Of a stretch of 64,000 nt of DNA, positions 28,575 to 37,500 are shown one piece after another. Position 1 is the first letter of the stretch; each line of letters begins with the position of its first letter. The notes under the pieces are model-generated. The model was not told the DNA's origin and searched no databases. It saw only the letters and a program-made list of their open reading frames with translations. The DNA lies in the IMG/VR virus record IMGVR_UViG_3300044712_002165, positions 1 to 64,000 of that record; one strand, 5' to 3'. The translations under genes and the position numbers were made by a program. This DNA comes from a virus.

Positions 28575-30018
28575 CGACATCGGTTTTGCTCGTGCTGTCA
28601 TTCGCGAGTTTCTGCTCAGTCTTCCGGACGTATACAGCCACCCGTCGGTTCGGCCACCGGTCCTGGAGGAGATGCAGGCCGACATCGACAGGTTGATCCT
28701 CAGCCTGTCGCACCAGTACAGCGATCAGACGTGCATGGCGCTGCACGTCGATGAACTGGTCTCCGAGGGTAACCTGAAGCTGGCCCAGCTCATCCACAAG
28801 GGAGAGCTGAATCGCCAGGTGAATCGGACCAACTTCTTCCGATTCTTCAAAACCGCGGTCGCCAACCATTTTCGCAGTCTGGTTCAGCGCCATCGGTTCA
28901 CCTACAAGCGTACCGGGCAGAAGCCGCCTCCCCGTCAGCGTCAGAATGAGCTGGTGCGCGCCGATCACGCTGAGGTTGACATGGGCTACCGAAAGCAGGT
29001 CGAGGTGTCACTGGACGACGAGGAGTCCGGCATCCAGGCCGCGGATCAGCACGAAGCTCAAAGCGAAGAAGCGGAAATGCGTGAGGATTTTGAGTCCGTC
29101 CTCACGCCCGTCGAGCGTTTGGTATTCCGTCAACTGGTTGAGCCTGACGAAATAGCTCGCTGCTTGGCAGTCCTCGACGCACAGATCAAACGTAAACCCG
29201 GTTCCATTCGGATCGACATCAAGCACGAGCACATGGCTGAAGCGCTCGGCGTAACCGAGCAGTTTTTCGACGAAACTGTTCTACGGATCAGAGAGAAGAT
29301 TTCCAAGCGCATGGCCATGACACAAAAAGATCACGCGGATGCGGCACGTCGGAACATGCTGATACAACAGCTGTCCTGCGTTTTCGGAGTGCAGGTCCCG
29401 CCCAACCTCGACGAGATCGTCGTCAAGCGCTTGTTTACGATTGCCGCACGCGATCAGTACGCGAAGGTGAACACCCAGGTGCGCGATCTGCTCACCGAGT
29501 TGGGTGCCAGCGTACCGCAGCCGCACGGAGACGGACTGGCCTGCTACGGCATCCTCTACAAGCGCAACGACCGTCGGTGCATGGTCTGTGATTTGCGACA
29601 GGCGTGCGCCGTGGAAGCTGCCAATGTCGGTCTGGGGAGCAAGATCACCATCAGTCCAAAGCTGCTGGGCAGTCGAAACACGCGGTATCCCACCGTGCTG
29701 CCTTCCGAGGGCGGCAAGGCCCAGTCGCTTGATGCGGAATCGTTCGACGTGGTTGCCTACCTCGACGAGATGTTCACCCGCTACAACAAGGATGGGTTCA
29801 TCTACTACCTGGAGAAGGCGACCAACAGTCGGCGACCGCTCTTCTGCCTGGAGCGAACCAACCCGGTTCGTCTACGATTTTGCAACCCGTCGGTCAGTCT
29901 GACGCAGAAGCTGATCGGTAAACCCAAGGCGTGGTACCCTCCGGATGATCTCGATTCGCGCACGCTATTTCGCCTGATCGAGGAACACGCCGAAGAAATG
30001 TTCGCCCGCAATGCCTGA
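28534..30018 (+). CDS. Second sigma factor-like protein with cysteine cluster
   Basis: A 494-residue protein. The stretch VDELVSEGNLKLAQLIHKGELNRQVNRTNFFRFFKTAVANHFRSLVQRHRF resembles sigma region 2, and FESVLTPVERLVFRQLVE... MAEALGVTEQFFDETVLRIREKI resembles region 3/4 helices. CYGILYKRNDRRCMVCDLRQAC adds a zinc-type cluster. It overlaps the previous sigma-like gene by 41 nt, so the two are translated together and may be paralogues. Confidence 0.65.
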   Translation: MENMTSTVPTIPSSDIGFARAVIREFLLSLPDVYSHPSVRPPVLEEMQADIDRLILSLSHQYSDQTCMALHVDELVSEGNLKLAQLIHKGELNRQVNRTNFFRFFKTAVANHFRSLVQRHRFTYKRTGQKPPPRQRQNELVRADHAEVDMGYRKQVEVSLDDEESGIQAADQHEAQSEEAEMREDFESVLTPVERLVFRQLVEPDEIARCLAVLDAQIKRKPGSIRIDIKHEHMAEALGVTEQFFDETVLRIREKISKRMAMTQKDHADAARRNMLIQQLSCVFGVQVPPNLDEIVVKRLFTIAARDQYAKVNTQVRDLLTELGASVPQPHGDGLACYGILYKRNDRRCMVCDLRQACAVEAANVGLGSKITISPKLLGSRNTRYPTVLPSEGGKAQSLDAESFDVVAYLDEMFTRYNKDGFIYYLEKATNSRRPLFCLERTNPVRLRFCNPSVSLTQKLIGKPKAWYPPDDLDSRTLFRLIEEHAEEMFARNA

Positions 30019-30373
30019 CGACAACCAAAAGCCGGCACAGCCAAAAGTGCCGCAGCCAGCGATGACGCGGTTCGAGGCTCAGCGAAAGCTCGGGCTGTTT
30101 GGTCCGCACGATTACGTGACGCTCTTTTTGATCGTCAGCAGTCTCGTGACGCTCTTTTTCTGGTGGCTGTTCGGAGAGCCCTCGGCCGTCAGGGTCCTTG
30201 CGGTGCTTGCCGGCATCGTGATCCTGATGCTGTTTTGGATCGTTGTGCTCTGCTACCGCATCTTGGTCTTCCTCCTGGACATCCAGGCGGACATCAATCT
30301 GATGCCAGAGACGGCAGCACGCATCGTCCGTGGCTACCAAATGGCCGCAGCCTCAGCGCCTCGCCAAGGCTGA
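30011..30373 (+). CDS. Small membrane protein, two TM helices
   Basis: A 120-residue protein. Two hydrophobic segments, YVTLFLIVSSLVTLFFWWLF and VLAVLAGIVILMLFWIVVLC, span about residues 35-85 with a short turn between them. Could be a holin-like or inner-membrane protein; no other lysis gene is adjacent. Overlaps both neighbours by a few bases. Confidence 0.7.
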   Translation: MPDDNQKPAQPKVPQPAMTRFEAQRKLGLFGPHDYVTLFLIVSSLVTLFFWWLFGEPSAVRVLAVLAGIVILMLFWIVVLCYRILVFLLDIQADINLMPETAARIVRGYQMAAASAPRQG

Positions 30374-30672
30374 TGTCGAACGCGTACACCAGGGCTGATC
30401 TGATCGCTGCGGTCAGCGAGACCACCAAGCTTCCTCCGGAGCAAGTCCGTGAAGTCGTTGAGGAGGCTCTTGTGCAGGTCAGTCTCCAGTTGATTGCCGG
30501 TCGGCGCGTCGAATTCCGAGGCTTCGGTGTCTTCGAGCCTGTGACGCGGAAAGCGAAAGTAGGGCGTAATCCGAGACGACCGCAGGCTGGTGACTACATT
30601 ATTCCTGCCAAGAGGACCGTCAAATTCCGTCCGGGCAAGGACCTTGGCCTGGAAATGAATCCGTCAGAGTGA
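30373..30672 (+). CDS. HU/IHF-like DNA-binding protein
   Basis: A 99-residue protein with the HU layout: YTRADLIAAVSETTKLPPEQVREVVEEAL, RVEFRGFGVFEPVTRKAKVGRNPRRPQAGDYIIPAKRTVKFRPGKDL. The GRNP motif that intercalates in bent DNA is intact. The TGATG overlap with the membrane-protein gene suggests coupled translation. It probably helps to compact or bend phage DNA. Confidence 0.93.
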   Translation: MSNAYTRADLIAAVSETTKLPPEQVREVVEEALVQVSLQLIAGRRVEFRGFGVFEPVTRKAKVGRNPRRPQAGDYIIPAKRTVKFRPGKDLGLEMNPSE

Positions 30673-31725
30673 TTTTGTATACGGTTCAACGTGGATCACG
30701 TTGTCCGGGCGCTTGCCGTGCGCGAAAAGGTACAGGACGTAGCCGCCCCAGCCTGATCCGAGGTACTTCTTCGCGATGGCGTGCGGCATGTCTGGAATAG
30801 TATCCATGCCTTCCGCCAGCTGGCAGCGGTAAGACATGTCAATGGCATCTACGATGTGACCGATGCTGTTGTTGCGCACGCCTGTAAACGCTACTTCAGC
30901 GGCCTTCTCGATCAGCTTGAAGTTTCTGGGCTTGTTTACGAGTTGAGGCGTGGAGTGCGGCCTTCCTGTCCAGGCGATGCCCATGAGTCCGTTCAGAAAA
31001 CGTCCGCTTGTCTTCATCTCCAGGATCGGCTTTGACCCAGAATTCCAGACGCACAGGCCAGTCTCGTTGATGACGGCCGGGTCCTGCCAGCCGACACCCG
31101 CGTCGAGTTCGGACTGGAGCGCGTTTTGACCCAGGAGCAGGCGGTATGCGGCCGATCCGCCGAGCCCACCTCCCACTTCGTATGGCCAGTCGCTCAGGCT
31201 CACGAGAGGGCTGACAGCGCAGTTGACCACGTGCGCACCGTGAACAGCGAACTTCGGGACATCCAGCCAGCCGCCGGCAAAATCAACGCGCAACGGCACG
31301 CGTTCAGGAGCACGCATGTACCTGGCGATTTCGGTGCTGCTGATCTGAGCGAATCCGAGCGTCTTGGGCAGTTTGACGTACTGCGCCCCGATCTCGTCGC
31401 ACAAGGCGCGCTTTTCTTTCTCGTAAAGATCGTCTTCGGTCACGGCGAGAATGTCCGGGCGAAGAGCGAGGAACTGTGATTTGAAGTTGAGACCTTCCTC
31501 TTCGTCCCTTCCGACGACAACTTTGTCTACGACGCCGAGCGCTTGCAGGATGTGAACCCTGTGATCGACGTTTAGAGCTGGTCTACGGTGTTTGTGCGCA
31601 GCCAGGACGGTATCGGTTGGAACGCAGACGATCAGGAAATTGCCAAGGGCTTTGGCTGCGGTCAGGAACTCAACGTGACCGCCGTGTAGAATGTCGTAGC
31701 AGCCGGACACGAAGACTGTTTTCAT
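30664..31725 (-). CDS. Fused cytidylyltransferase / GHMP kinase
   Basis: A 353-residue minus-strand protein. Residues ~1-135 are a nucleotidyltransferase of the RfaE2/GCT family: FVSGCYDILHGGHVEFL holds the HxGH motif and ISSTEI the second motif. Residues ~145-353 are a GHMP kinase: VPLRVDFAGGWLDVPKF and GGGLGGSAAYRLLLG (GGGLGSSAA loop). HddA kinases and HldE transferases act in heptose activation, so a nucleotide-sugar precursor role is likely. This order in one chain is uncommon. Confidence 0.85.
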   Translation of the reverse strand: MKTVFVSGCYDILHGGHVEFLTAAKALGNFLIVCVPTDTVLAAHKHRRPALNVDHRVHILQALGVVDKVVVGRDEEEGLNFKSQFLALRPDILAVTEDDLYEKEKRALCDEIGAQYVKLPKTLGFAQISSTEIARYMRAPERVPLRVDFAGGWLDVPKFAVHGAHVVNCAVSPLVSLSDWPYEVGGGLGGSAAYRLLLGQNALQSELDAGVGWQDPAVINETGLCVWNSGSKPILEMKTSGRFLNGLMGIAWTGRPHSTPQLVNKPRNFKLIEKAAEVAFTGVRNNSIGHIVDAIDMSYRCQLAEGMDTIPDMPHAIAKKYLGSGWGGYVLYLFAHGKRPDNVIHVEPYTKSL

Positions 31726-31740
31726 GTTCTGTAGAACCGT

Positions 31741-32640
31741 ATGAAGATCGCTATCGCCGTGCTGACCTACCGTCGGTCCGAGACCGTCCAGACCATGCTG
31801 CGCGGCCTTGGAGAGCACTGTTCTCAGTACCCAATCGCTGTTTTTGAGGACTGCGGACAGCGCGATGATACCTCACGTGTGCTCGAAAAAGGGCGTGAAA
31901 GCCATTTTCGGCCGGAGTACCTGGCCTACGAGTACAAGGCGGCAGAGGGCGCTAACTTTCCGTTTACAAAAGTGTTCATGGGCGAGCGCAACCTCGGCGT
32001 CGCTGGCAACTCCAACCGTGCAATCCACTGGTTCATGACGGAGACCGATGCCGATTACCTGTGCCTCTGCAACGACGATCTCCACGTCCTGGGCGATTTC
32101 GCCAAATTCTACGCCGAGGCGTCGAAGGCTCTCGGCGTCGAGCACTTCTGCTTCTGCGATTTCACCCACCATCCGTCGTACAAGTGGACGACGTACAACG
32201 TGCGCGGGTATCCGGTGAAGTTCATGCCCAGGTTCACCGGCATCATGCTCATGTTTACAAGACCGCTGCTGGAACGCGTCGGCTATTTCGACGCTCAGTT
32301 CACGCAGTTTGGTGAGGAGCACTGCGACATGACCATTCGGTGCCGGTTTGCCGGCGGGATCAAACTCGAAGGCCGCGACATGAACTGTCTCGACATCGAG
32401 CACCAGCTTTTGAAGCACCAGGAGTGCGGGACAAGCGTGACCGGTCACGACCGTCAACGTGCCGACCAGGAGGCCAGTGCGATCATGCGCCAGTGTTCCC
32501 AGGACTACGGTTGGCGGCACTACCACCGCCCGTACCGGCTGATTCTGCCCAAGATGGCGGGCGGCTACAGCGGTGGCGGCATCTCGGTGGCCAACCTCCT
32601 GGACTGCGGCTACAAACTGGTCGCCGACCTCGCCGGGTAA
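31741..32640 (+). CDS. Family 2 glycosyltransferase
   Basis: A 299-residue protein starting MKIAIAVLTYRRSETVQTML, the usual GT2 first strand. DADYLCLCNDDLHV gives the DxD-like NDD, and GYFDAQFTQFGEEHCDMTIR the catalytic ED region. Divergent from the cytidylyltransferase/kinase and near the other GT genes; probably part of a glycan-modification set. Confidence 0.87.
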   Translation: MKIAIAVLTYRRSETVQTMLRGLGEHCSQYPIAVFEDCGQRDDTSRVLEKGRESHFRPEYLAYEYKAAEGANFPFTKVFMGERNLGVAGNSNRAIHWFMTETDADYLCLCNDDLHVLGDFAKFYAEASKALGVEHFCFCDFTHHPSYKWTTYNVRGYPVKFMPRFTGIMLMFTRPLLERVGYFDAQFTQFGEEHCDMTIRCRFAGGIKLEGRDMNCLDIEHQLLKHQECGTSVTGHDRQRADQEASAIMRQCSQDYGWRHYHRPYRLILPKMAGGYSGGGISVANLLDCGYKLVADLAG

Positions 32641-32650
32641 GTAGGTTGCC

Positions 32651-33166
32651 ATGCGTACAACCACGGTCAGGCGCGTCTTGGGGGAATCCGGGAAAGAGCC
32701 AGCACAGCGCGTTCAGCGAACGTCGCTGCTTCGTGTGCTGGGGGAGGACGCGCATGGCGAAGTCGCGGATTTCGATCCCAGACACGATGACTCAGAGCCA
32801 CCGGCTCCGCCTGTACCGAATAAGCCTGGCGATGGGGACTTCAGTTCCTACGCGGATGTCGAGCAGGCCGAAGCTGACGCTGAACTTGGCCAGGAGGGCG
32901 TTTCCTCGGCGCTCAGCACGGCAGTGTCGATGTGGAAAAGCGGCAGCAAGTACGACGTGGCCGACTACCTGCTCAAGAGCGATTTTCTGTACACGGATTT
33001 CGTCCGCATGATCCGCATGCTTCCTGCCGATGAGGCTATCGAGCTGGGAAGCTTGCTCGACGAGCTGGCTCCGCCGGCTCCTACCGGCGCTACGCCGGAA
33101 GATTTGGTTTCTGCGGTGACAGGCACGTCGCCCAGCACCGGCAAACCTGAAGCTCCTGCGCCATGA
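32651..33166 (+). CDS. Hypothetical protein
   Basis: A 171-residue protein with short repeated N-terminal motifs (VRRVLGESGKEP and LLRVLGEDAHGE), a helical centre (ALSTAVSMWKSGSKYDVADYLLKSDFLYTDFVRMI) and a Pro-rich end. Similar N-terminal VSRVLG occurs in the next gene, so the two may share an interaction peptide. Unknown function. Confidence 0.7.
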   Translation: MRTTTVRRVLGESGKEPAQRVQRTSLLRVLGEDAHGEVADFDPRHDDSEPPAPPVPNKPGDGDFSSYADVEQAEADAELGQEGVSSALSTAVSMWKSGSKYDVADYLLKSDFLYTDFVRMIRMLPADEAIELGSLLDELAPPAPTGATPEDLVSAVTGTSPSTGKPEAPAP

Positions 33167-33882
33167 ATCCTCTCGTCTCTCGTGTCCTTGGTTCGTCCGA
33201 CGCGCCGGCACCGGTCAGCGAAAGCCGGTCAGCGCCAGTTCGTGAAGATGTCCCGGTGCCGTGCGCAGTCCTCCCAAGGACGACCTTTCGGGATCGGCTC
33301 AAGAAACGGCGCACGGAGGTGGCCAGGGTGGTTGGAGAGTCGAAAGCCCCTGAAGACGCGCTTATCCCGGACAACGCAGAGGACTATGAAGGGGGCGGAC
33401 AGCCCTACGAGAAGCAGCAGAAACCGGTGAAGGACGTGGTCATGGAACCACGCGATCCGTACGCCGACAAGGAAAAACTAATGACGCCGAGCGCGGCCTT
33501 GGTTGCGCCCGACGTGACGCCAGAGGCCGAGCAGCCGATTGACCCTGCCAAGGTCCCCAATACCGGCGGTGGCGTGCGCTTTCGTGCTTCCGACGCTGAG
33601 CGCGAGCCGGCTGCGCCGAATCAGCCCCTGGCCAAGCGCGCCATGGACACGCTCTTGGGCCGTCCTTCTGGGCCGTCGCAGCAGGCTGAGCCGGATGCCG
33701 TGGTCACGGCCGAGTCCGCGTACGGCCTGCTGGGGATCAAGAGCCCGGATCAGCTGCACCTGGAGGAGCGGTCAGGAGCGGTCAGCGGCGAAGCTGCGCT
33801 ACGACAGGGTACGCCCATGCCCGAGCACAAAAACGGGGACGGTCAGGCCGTCCTATCCGCGTTCCGACGCTTTGTGGGATGA
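33163..33882 (+). CDS. Hypothetical disordered protein
   Basis: A 239-residue protein, ATGA-coupled to the previous gene. Begins MNPLVSRVLGSS; mostly polar, rich in Pro, Ala, Glu and Arg with little predicted fold. Located just upstream of the capsid protease and capsid genes, so it may be a scaffold or head-associated protein. No family. Confidence 0.68.
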   Translation: MNPLVSRVLGSSDAPAPVSESRSAPVREDVPVPCAVLPRTTFRDRLKKRRTEVARVVGESKAPEDALIPDNAEDYEGGGQPYEKQQKPVKDVVMEPRDPYADKEKLMTPSAALVAPDVTPEAEQPIDPAKVPNTGGGVRFRASDAEREPAAPNQPLAKRAMDTLLGRPSGPSQQAEPDAVVTAESAYGLLGIKSPDQLHLEERSGAVSGEAALRQGTPMPEHKNGDGQAVLSAFRRFVG

Positions 33883-34160
33883 GGAACCAGGCCGCATCGG
33901 TCTCAACGGGCGCGTCCATGACCGTGCTGGTGACGCGAGAACCGTTTTCAGACTACTTCGTCATCCAGCTGGAAAGTGGGCAGTCTGAAGAGCTGGAACC
34001 AGAGGAAGCCAGGACCTGGTTTGCAGAGCACGGGGCCAATATGGACGCCGTGGAGAAGTGTCTGGACCATGTCTGGAACTTCCGGCAGGCGTCAATAACG
34101 ATTACAGATTTTCGGTTGCCGAAGTACAAGCTTCACGCGCACGCACCCCAGCTGGACTGA
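33879..34160 (+). CDS. Hypothetical small protein
   Basis: 93 residues, start at the ATG overlapping the previous stop; the ATG at 33918 is an alternative. PFSDYFVIQLESGQSEELEPEEARTWFAEHG suggests a small mixed alpha/beta fold. Followed by a 117-nt spacer with an ACTTGAT/ATCAAGT hairpin before the protease gene. Confidence 0.6.
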   Translation: MRNQAASVSTGASMTVLVTREPFSDYFVIQLESGQSEELEPEEARTWFAEHGANMDAVEKCLDHVWNFRQASITITDFRLPKYKLHAHAPQLD

Positions 34161-34277
34161 GCTTTCTGCGCGCAAACTTGATTTGAAAATCAAGTCTCTT
34201 AGGTGCGTTTTCGTATTCACTTCACTCGCCAGGTAGTCATTTAGCGTGCTTAGGCAGCGGGAGTTTCCCCGTTCCAC

Positions 34278-35945
34278 ATGCGACAATACCTTGCTGAAGG
34301 CGTAACGGGAGCAACTCCCTTTGTTGTTGATCGCAGCAAGCCCTTCGTCACGGAGAGCCGCCCCTCTGGCTCCGCATTCACCAAGATACCGGGTCGCTTC
34401 AGCGTCTGCGACTGCATCAACGGGAACAACCGCCGCTACAGTAAGCGCGTCTGGGAGAAGAACTTGAGCGACGGGTCTCCCCTGATGGATTCCATCGCCA
34501 AGAGCGCAGCCTTCGGTCTTCTTGAGCATCCCAAAGACGGTACGATCAGTCTTCTTTCCCCGATTTCCCACCAGGTCACCTCGGCAAAGCTCATCGAGAG
34601 CAAGGGTGACGATGGCAAGCCTGTCTACGAGGTGGTCGGTGAGATTTCCATCTACGACACCGAGGAAGGCCGCAAGCTGAAGGCCCTCATCGAAGGGGGC
34701 TACAACCCTTTGGTTTCCAGCCGAGGATACGGGTCCTTGGTGAAAGCGCCGGATGGCGTAGACGAGGTGCAGGAGGACTACGTCTGCGAAAGCTGGGACG
34801 TGGTCATCAAGCCGTCCTTCTCGACGGCTGAACTCAAACCAATGCGGGAGCCCGTGGCATCGACCACCGATTCCCGATTGGCTGCACCTCCGGCCCACGA
34901 ATCGAACCCTCAGAAGGAGCAGAAGGCACTTGCTGAGGGTCAGTCAGGTTTGAAGGAGTCGCCTTCAAAGCCGGGCGCAGCCGTCGCTGCCGCCACAACC
35001 CAAAAGAGCACCATGGAACTATCCGAAATCAAGAGCCGGCTCACGACGCTGCGCGGTATCGATGCCACCAAGCTCGATCCCACACGCGTCTCTGAGAGCT
35101 TGCAGGAAGTTGAAACCCTGCACCAGGAGGTTGCTACGTTCGGTGCTGCTGATCCCAAGCGGGCGTATGAAGCGCACCGCCTGCACCAGCAGCTCGACGC
35201 GGTCGCCAATCGCATCAACGAAGCCGTCGCCGCCCCGCGCAAGCAGGCCGCAAAGCTTCACGAGCACAACACCAAGCTCATGAAGGTCATCAACGCCGTG
35301 GCTGCCACCGCGTTGACCTACAGGAAGAAGCTCGGTGAGTCCCTCGGCAAGGAGGGCAAGACCTCGAAGATCGTCGAGGAACTCACCCGGCGCGGCCAGG
35401 GCTGGCACCAGCTCGCCACGGAGCGCAAGGAAGCCCTCGGGACCACGACCAAGAAGTTCGAGACCGCCTGCGAGGCCCTCGACATCATGGCGAAGCGCTA
35501 CCACGAGGACACCACCGCCCTCAGCCGCCGCCTCCTCCAGCTGGAGTTCAAGCAGCAGCTCGAAGCCAAGCCCGCGCTGGCCGAGAAGCTCTCCAAGGCG
35601 ACCCGCATGCGCCACGTCGCCGCCGTCCGCGAGGAACTCGAAGGCAAGAAGCCGGCCAAGGTTTCCGAGGAAGCCGGAGTCGGCAAGCCGTCCGACGGTG
35701 CAGCTCCTGGTAAGGAGGGCATCAAGGACGAGAAGCAGAAGGGTGCCCCCAGCCCCGACGAAGGCAAGGTCGCCGACGCTCCTGGCAAGGTCACCAACGA
35801 GTCGAAGACGCCTGCTGCTGACGGCAAGAAGCCCGTCCAGGAGGACAAGCAGAAGCTTTCGTTCACGACGCCGGGCGATCCCCGCGGCTTGAACGAATCC
35901 GTGGAAATGGTGCGCCGGTTGAGCGGTGCCACCGCCAACAAGTAG
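34278..35945 (+). CDS. Prohead protease fused to scaffold-like domain
   Basis: A 555-residue protein. Residues ~35-185 match the gp21-type prohead protease family: INGNNRRYSKRVWEKNL, the His of GLLEHPKD, and VSSRGYGSL with the catalytic Ser. Residues ~235-440 are helical and coiled coil (LHQEVATFGAADPKRAYEAHRLHQQLDAVANRINEAV) like a scaffolding core, and the last ~100 residues are Lys/Glu/Pro-rich. T4 has separate protease and scaffold genes; here they seem joined. Directly upstream of the capsid gene. Confidence 0.85.
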   Translation: MRQYLAEGVTGATPFVVDRSKPFVTESRPSGSAFTKIPGRFSVCDCINGNNRRYSKRVWEKNLSDGSPLMDSIAKSAAFGLLEHPKDGTISLLSPISHQVTSAKLIESKGDDGKPVYEVVGEISIYDTEEGRKLKALIEGGYNPLVSSRGYGSLVKAPDGVDEVQEDYVCESWDVVIKPSFSTAELKPMREPVASTTDSRLAAPPAHESNPQKEQKALAEGQSGLKESPSKPGAAVAAATTQKSTMELSEIKSRLTTLRGIDATKLDPTRVSESLQEVETLHQEVATFGAADPKRAYEAHRLHQQLDAVANRINEAVAAPRKQAAKLHEHNTKLMKVINAVAATALTYRKKLGESLGKEGKTSKIVEELTRRGQGWHQLATERKEALGTTTKKFETACEALDIMAKRYHEDTTALSRRLLQLEFKQQLEAKPALAEKLSKATRMRHVAAVREELEGKKPAKVSEEAGVGKPSDGAAPGKEGIKDEKQKGAPSPDEGKVADAPGKVTNESKTPAADGKKPVQEDKQKLSFTTPGDPRGLNESVEMVRRLSGATANK

Positions 35946-35981
35946 CCAACACTCAACGCCCACATCTGAACCCACAAAGCT

Positions 35982-37445
35982 ATGGTTATTCTGCACGAAA
36001 CAGGACGGCCGATGCTGGCGAGTGAAGGCGGTCACATCAACCGCTTCACCGACATCCTCGAATGGGGTTACCGCCTGGCTGAGACGCCGGTCGGCACCCC
36101 CGAAAAGAACCCCCGCGGTCTCTGGGAAGCCAGGGGCTGGAAGGAGTTCGTCCAACACATGCCCGAGCACAAGCGCCCCATCGCGGCGATCATGCTCGAA
36201 AACTGCCGTTCCCGCTGGGGCCGGCTGGACGAAGTTACCCGGACCACAAGTCTCGGTACCTTTGATAAGTGGATCTTCCCGGTGATTGCGAACATGTCCG
36301 AGAACGACGTGATCGACCAGCTCGTCGCCATCCAGCCGATGGCCGGTCCGGTCAGTCAGATCGTTTACATGGACATCGTCACCGGACGCCGGAAGGGCCG
36401 CACGCCCGCTGGCGCGCCGATGTGGCGTGCGCTCCAGGGCGCGGTTGACCGCGACGACGACGCCGACGAGCTGATCCAGGACGAGACCGGCACCTCGAAC
36501 GGTTCCGGCGTGATCGTGCTGGAATGGACTCCGATTCGCGCCGGCACGCTGTCCGGCACCGTCGGCTCCATCTCGGTGGCCGACGACGGCAACGGCAACA
36601 TCATCAACGTGGCGTCCAACGCTACCGTCGGTACCGTCGTGTACCAGGGCACGGGCGCGGGCACGATCACCATCGCGTCGCAGGCGAACGCGAGCTACAC
36701 GCTCACCTACGCCTACAACTCGGAAGGCAACCTGGCGATCCAGGACTACGAGATGAAGCTCTCATCGACGCCGGTTACGGCGAAGGTGATGAAGCTGAAG
36801 ACCCTCTGGTCCGAGGAAGCCGACCAGAACCTCCAGGCGATGTACAACATCAAGGCCGAGAGCGTCCTGCTCAACGCCCTGACCAACGCGCTCCAGTACC
36901 AGAAGCACCGCCAGGTGATCTTCGATCTGCGCGCCAAGGCTGACGCCGGCTTCGTCGTCTGGGACGCCATCGCTCCGGCGAACGTCAACTACCAGACGCA
37001 CAAGTTCTCGATCATCGACGCGTTCGAGACCGCCTCGAACTTCATCTTCGGTGCCACGAACATGGTCGCCGGCAACTGGGTGCTCCTGGGTCTCCAGGCT
37101 GCCACCGTGGTGGCCACGCTGCCTCAGTTCGTGCCGAAGAACTCCCGGGTCCAGATGCAGGGCATCACCTACATCGGTGATCTTGGAAATAAGAAAATCT
37201 TCTCGGACCCGCACTATCCGAACAACGAGTTCCTCGTCGGCCACAAGGGCGACCAGTTCCTCACGACCGGGTACGTTCTGGCGGAATATCAAAAATTGTA
37301 TACAACGCCCGACGTTGTTCTCCCGGACTTCATCCACCAGCGCGGCTTCGCCACGAGCTTCGCTCGGAAGATGATCAACTCGAAGATGTTCTGCCGCGGA
37401 TTGGTTCAGAACTCTCCGACGGCGTTCGGCCAGACCATCGGCTAA
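35982..37445 (+). CDS. Major capsid protein (gp23-like)
   Basis: A 487-residue protein. KWIFPVIANMSENDVIDQLVAIQPMAGPVSQIVYMDIV is characteristic of the T4 gp23-like HK97-fold capsid family, and the C-terminal IHQRGFATSFARKMINSKMF completes it. The N-terminal ~65 residues may be removed by the adjacent protease. A Gly/Ser/Thr-rich insert (ITIASQANASYTLTYAYNS) could be the surface-exposed insertion domain. Ends at a strong terminator. Two short genes at 4125 and 4420 copy pieces of it. Confidence 0.92.
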   Translation: MVILHETGRPMLASEGGHINRFTDILEWGYRLAETPVGTPEKNPRGLWEARGWKEFVQHMPEHKRPIAAIMLENCRSRWGRLDEVTRTTSLGTFDKWIFPVIANMSENDVIDQLVAIQPMAGPVSQIVYMDIVTGRRKGRTPAGAPMWRALQGAVDRDDDADELIQDETGTSNGSGVIVLEWTPIRAGTLSGTVGSISVADDGNGNIINVASNATVGTVVYQGTGAGTITIASQANASYTLTYAYNSEGNLAIQDYEMKLSSTPVTAKVMKLKTLWSEEADQNLQAMYNIKAESVLLNALTNALQYQKHRQVIFDLRAKADAGFVVWDAIAPANVNYQTHKFSIIDAFETASNFIFGATNMVAGNWVLLGLQAATVVATLPQFVPKNSRVQMQGITYIGDLGNKKIFSDPHYPNNEFLVGHKGDQFLTTGYVLAEYQKLYTTPDVVLPDFIHQRGFATSFARKMINSKMFCRGLVQNSPTAFGQTIG

Positions 37446-37463
37446 GCGCTGACTGACTTCACG

Positions 37464-37496
37464 AAAAACCCGCAGCCTCACGGCTGCGGGTTTTTT
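37464..37496 (+). terminator. Strong terminator after capsid gene
   Basis: AACCCGCAGCC/GGCTGCGGGTT hairpin with a short loop and six T. Confidence 0.93.
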
Positions 37497-37500
37497 GTTT

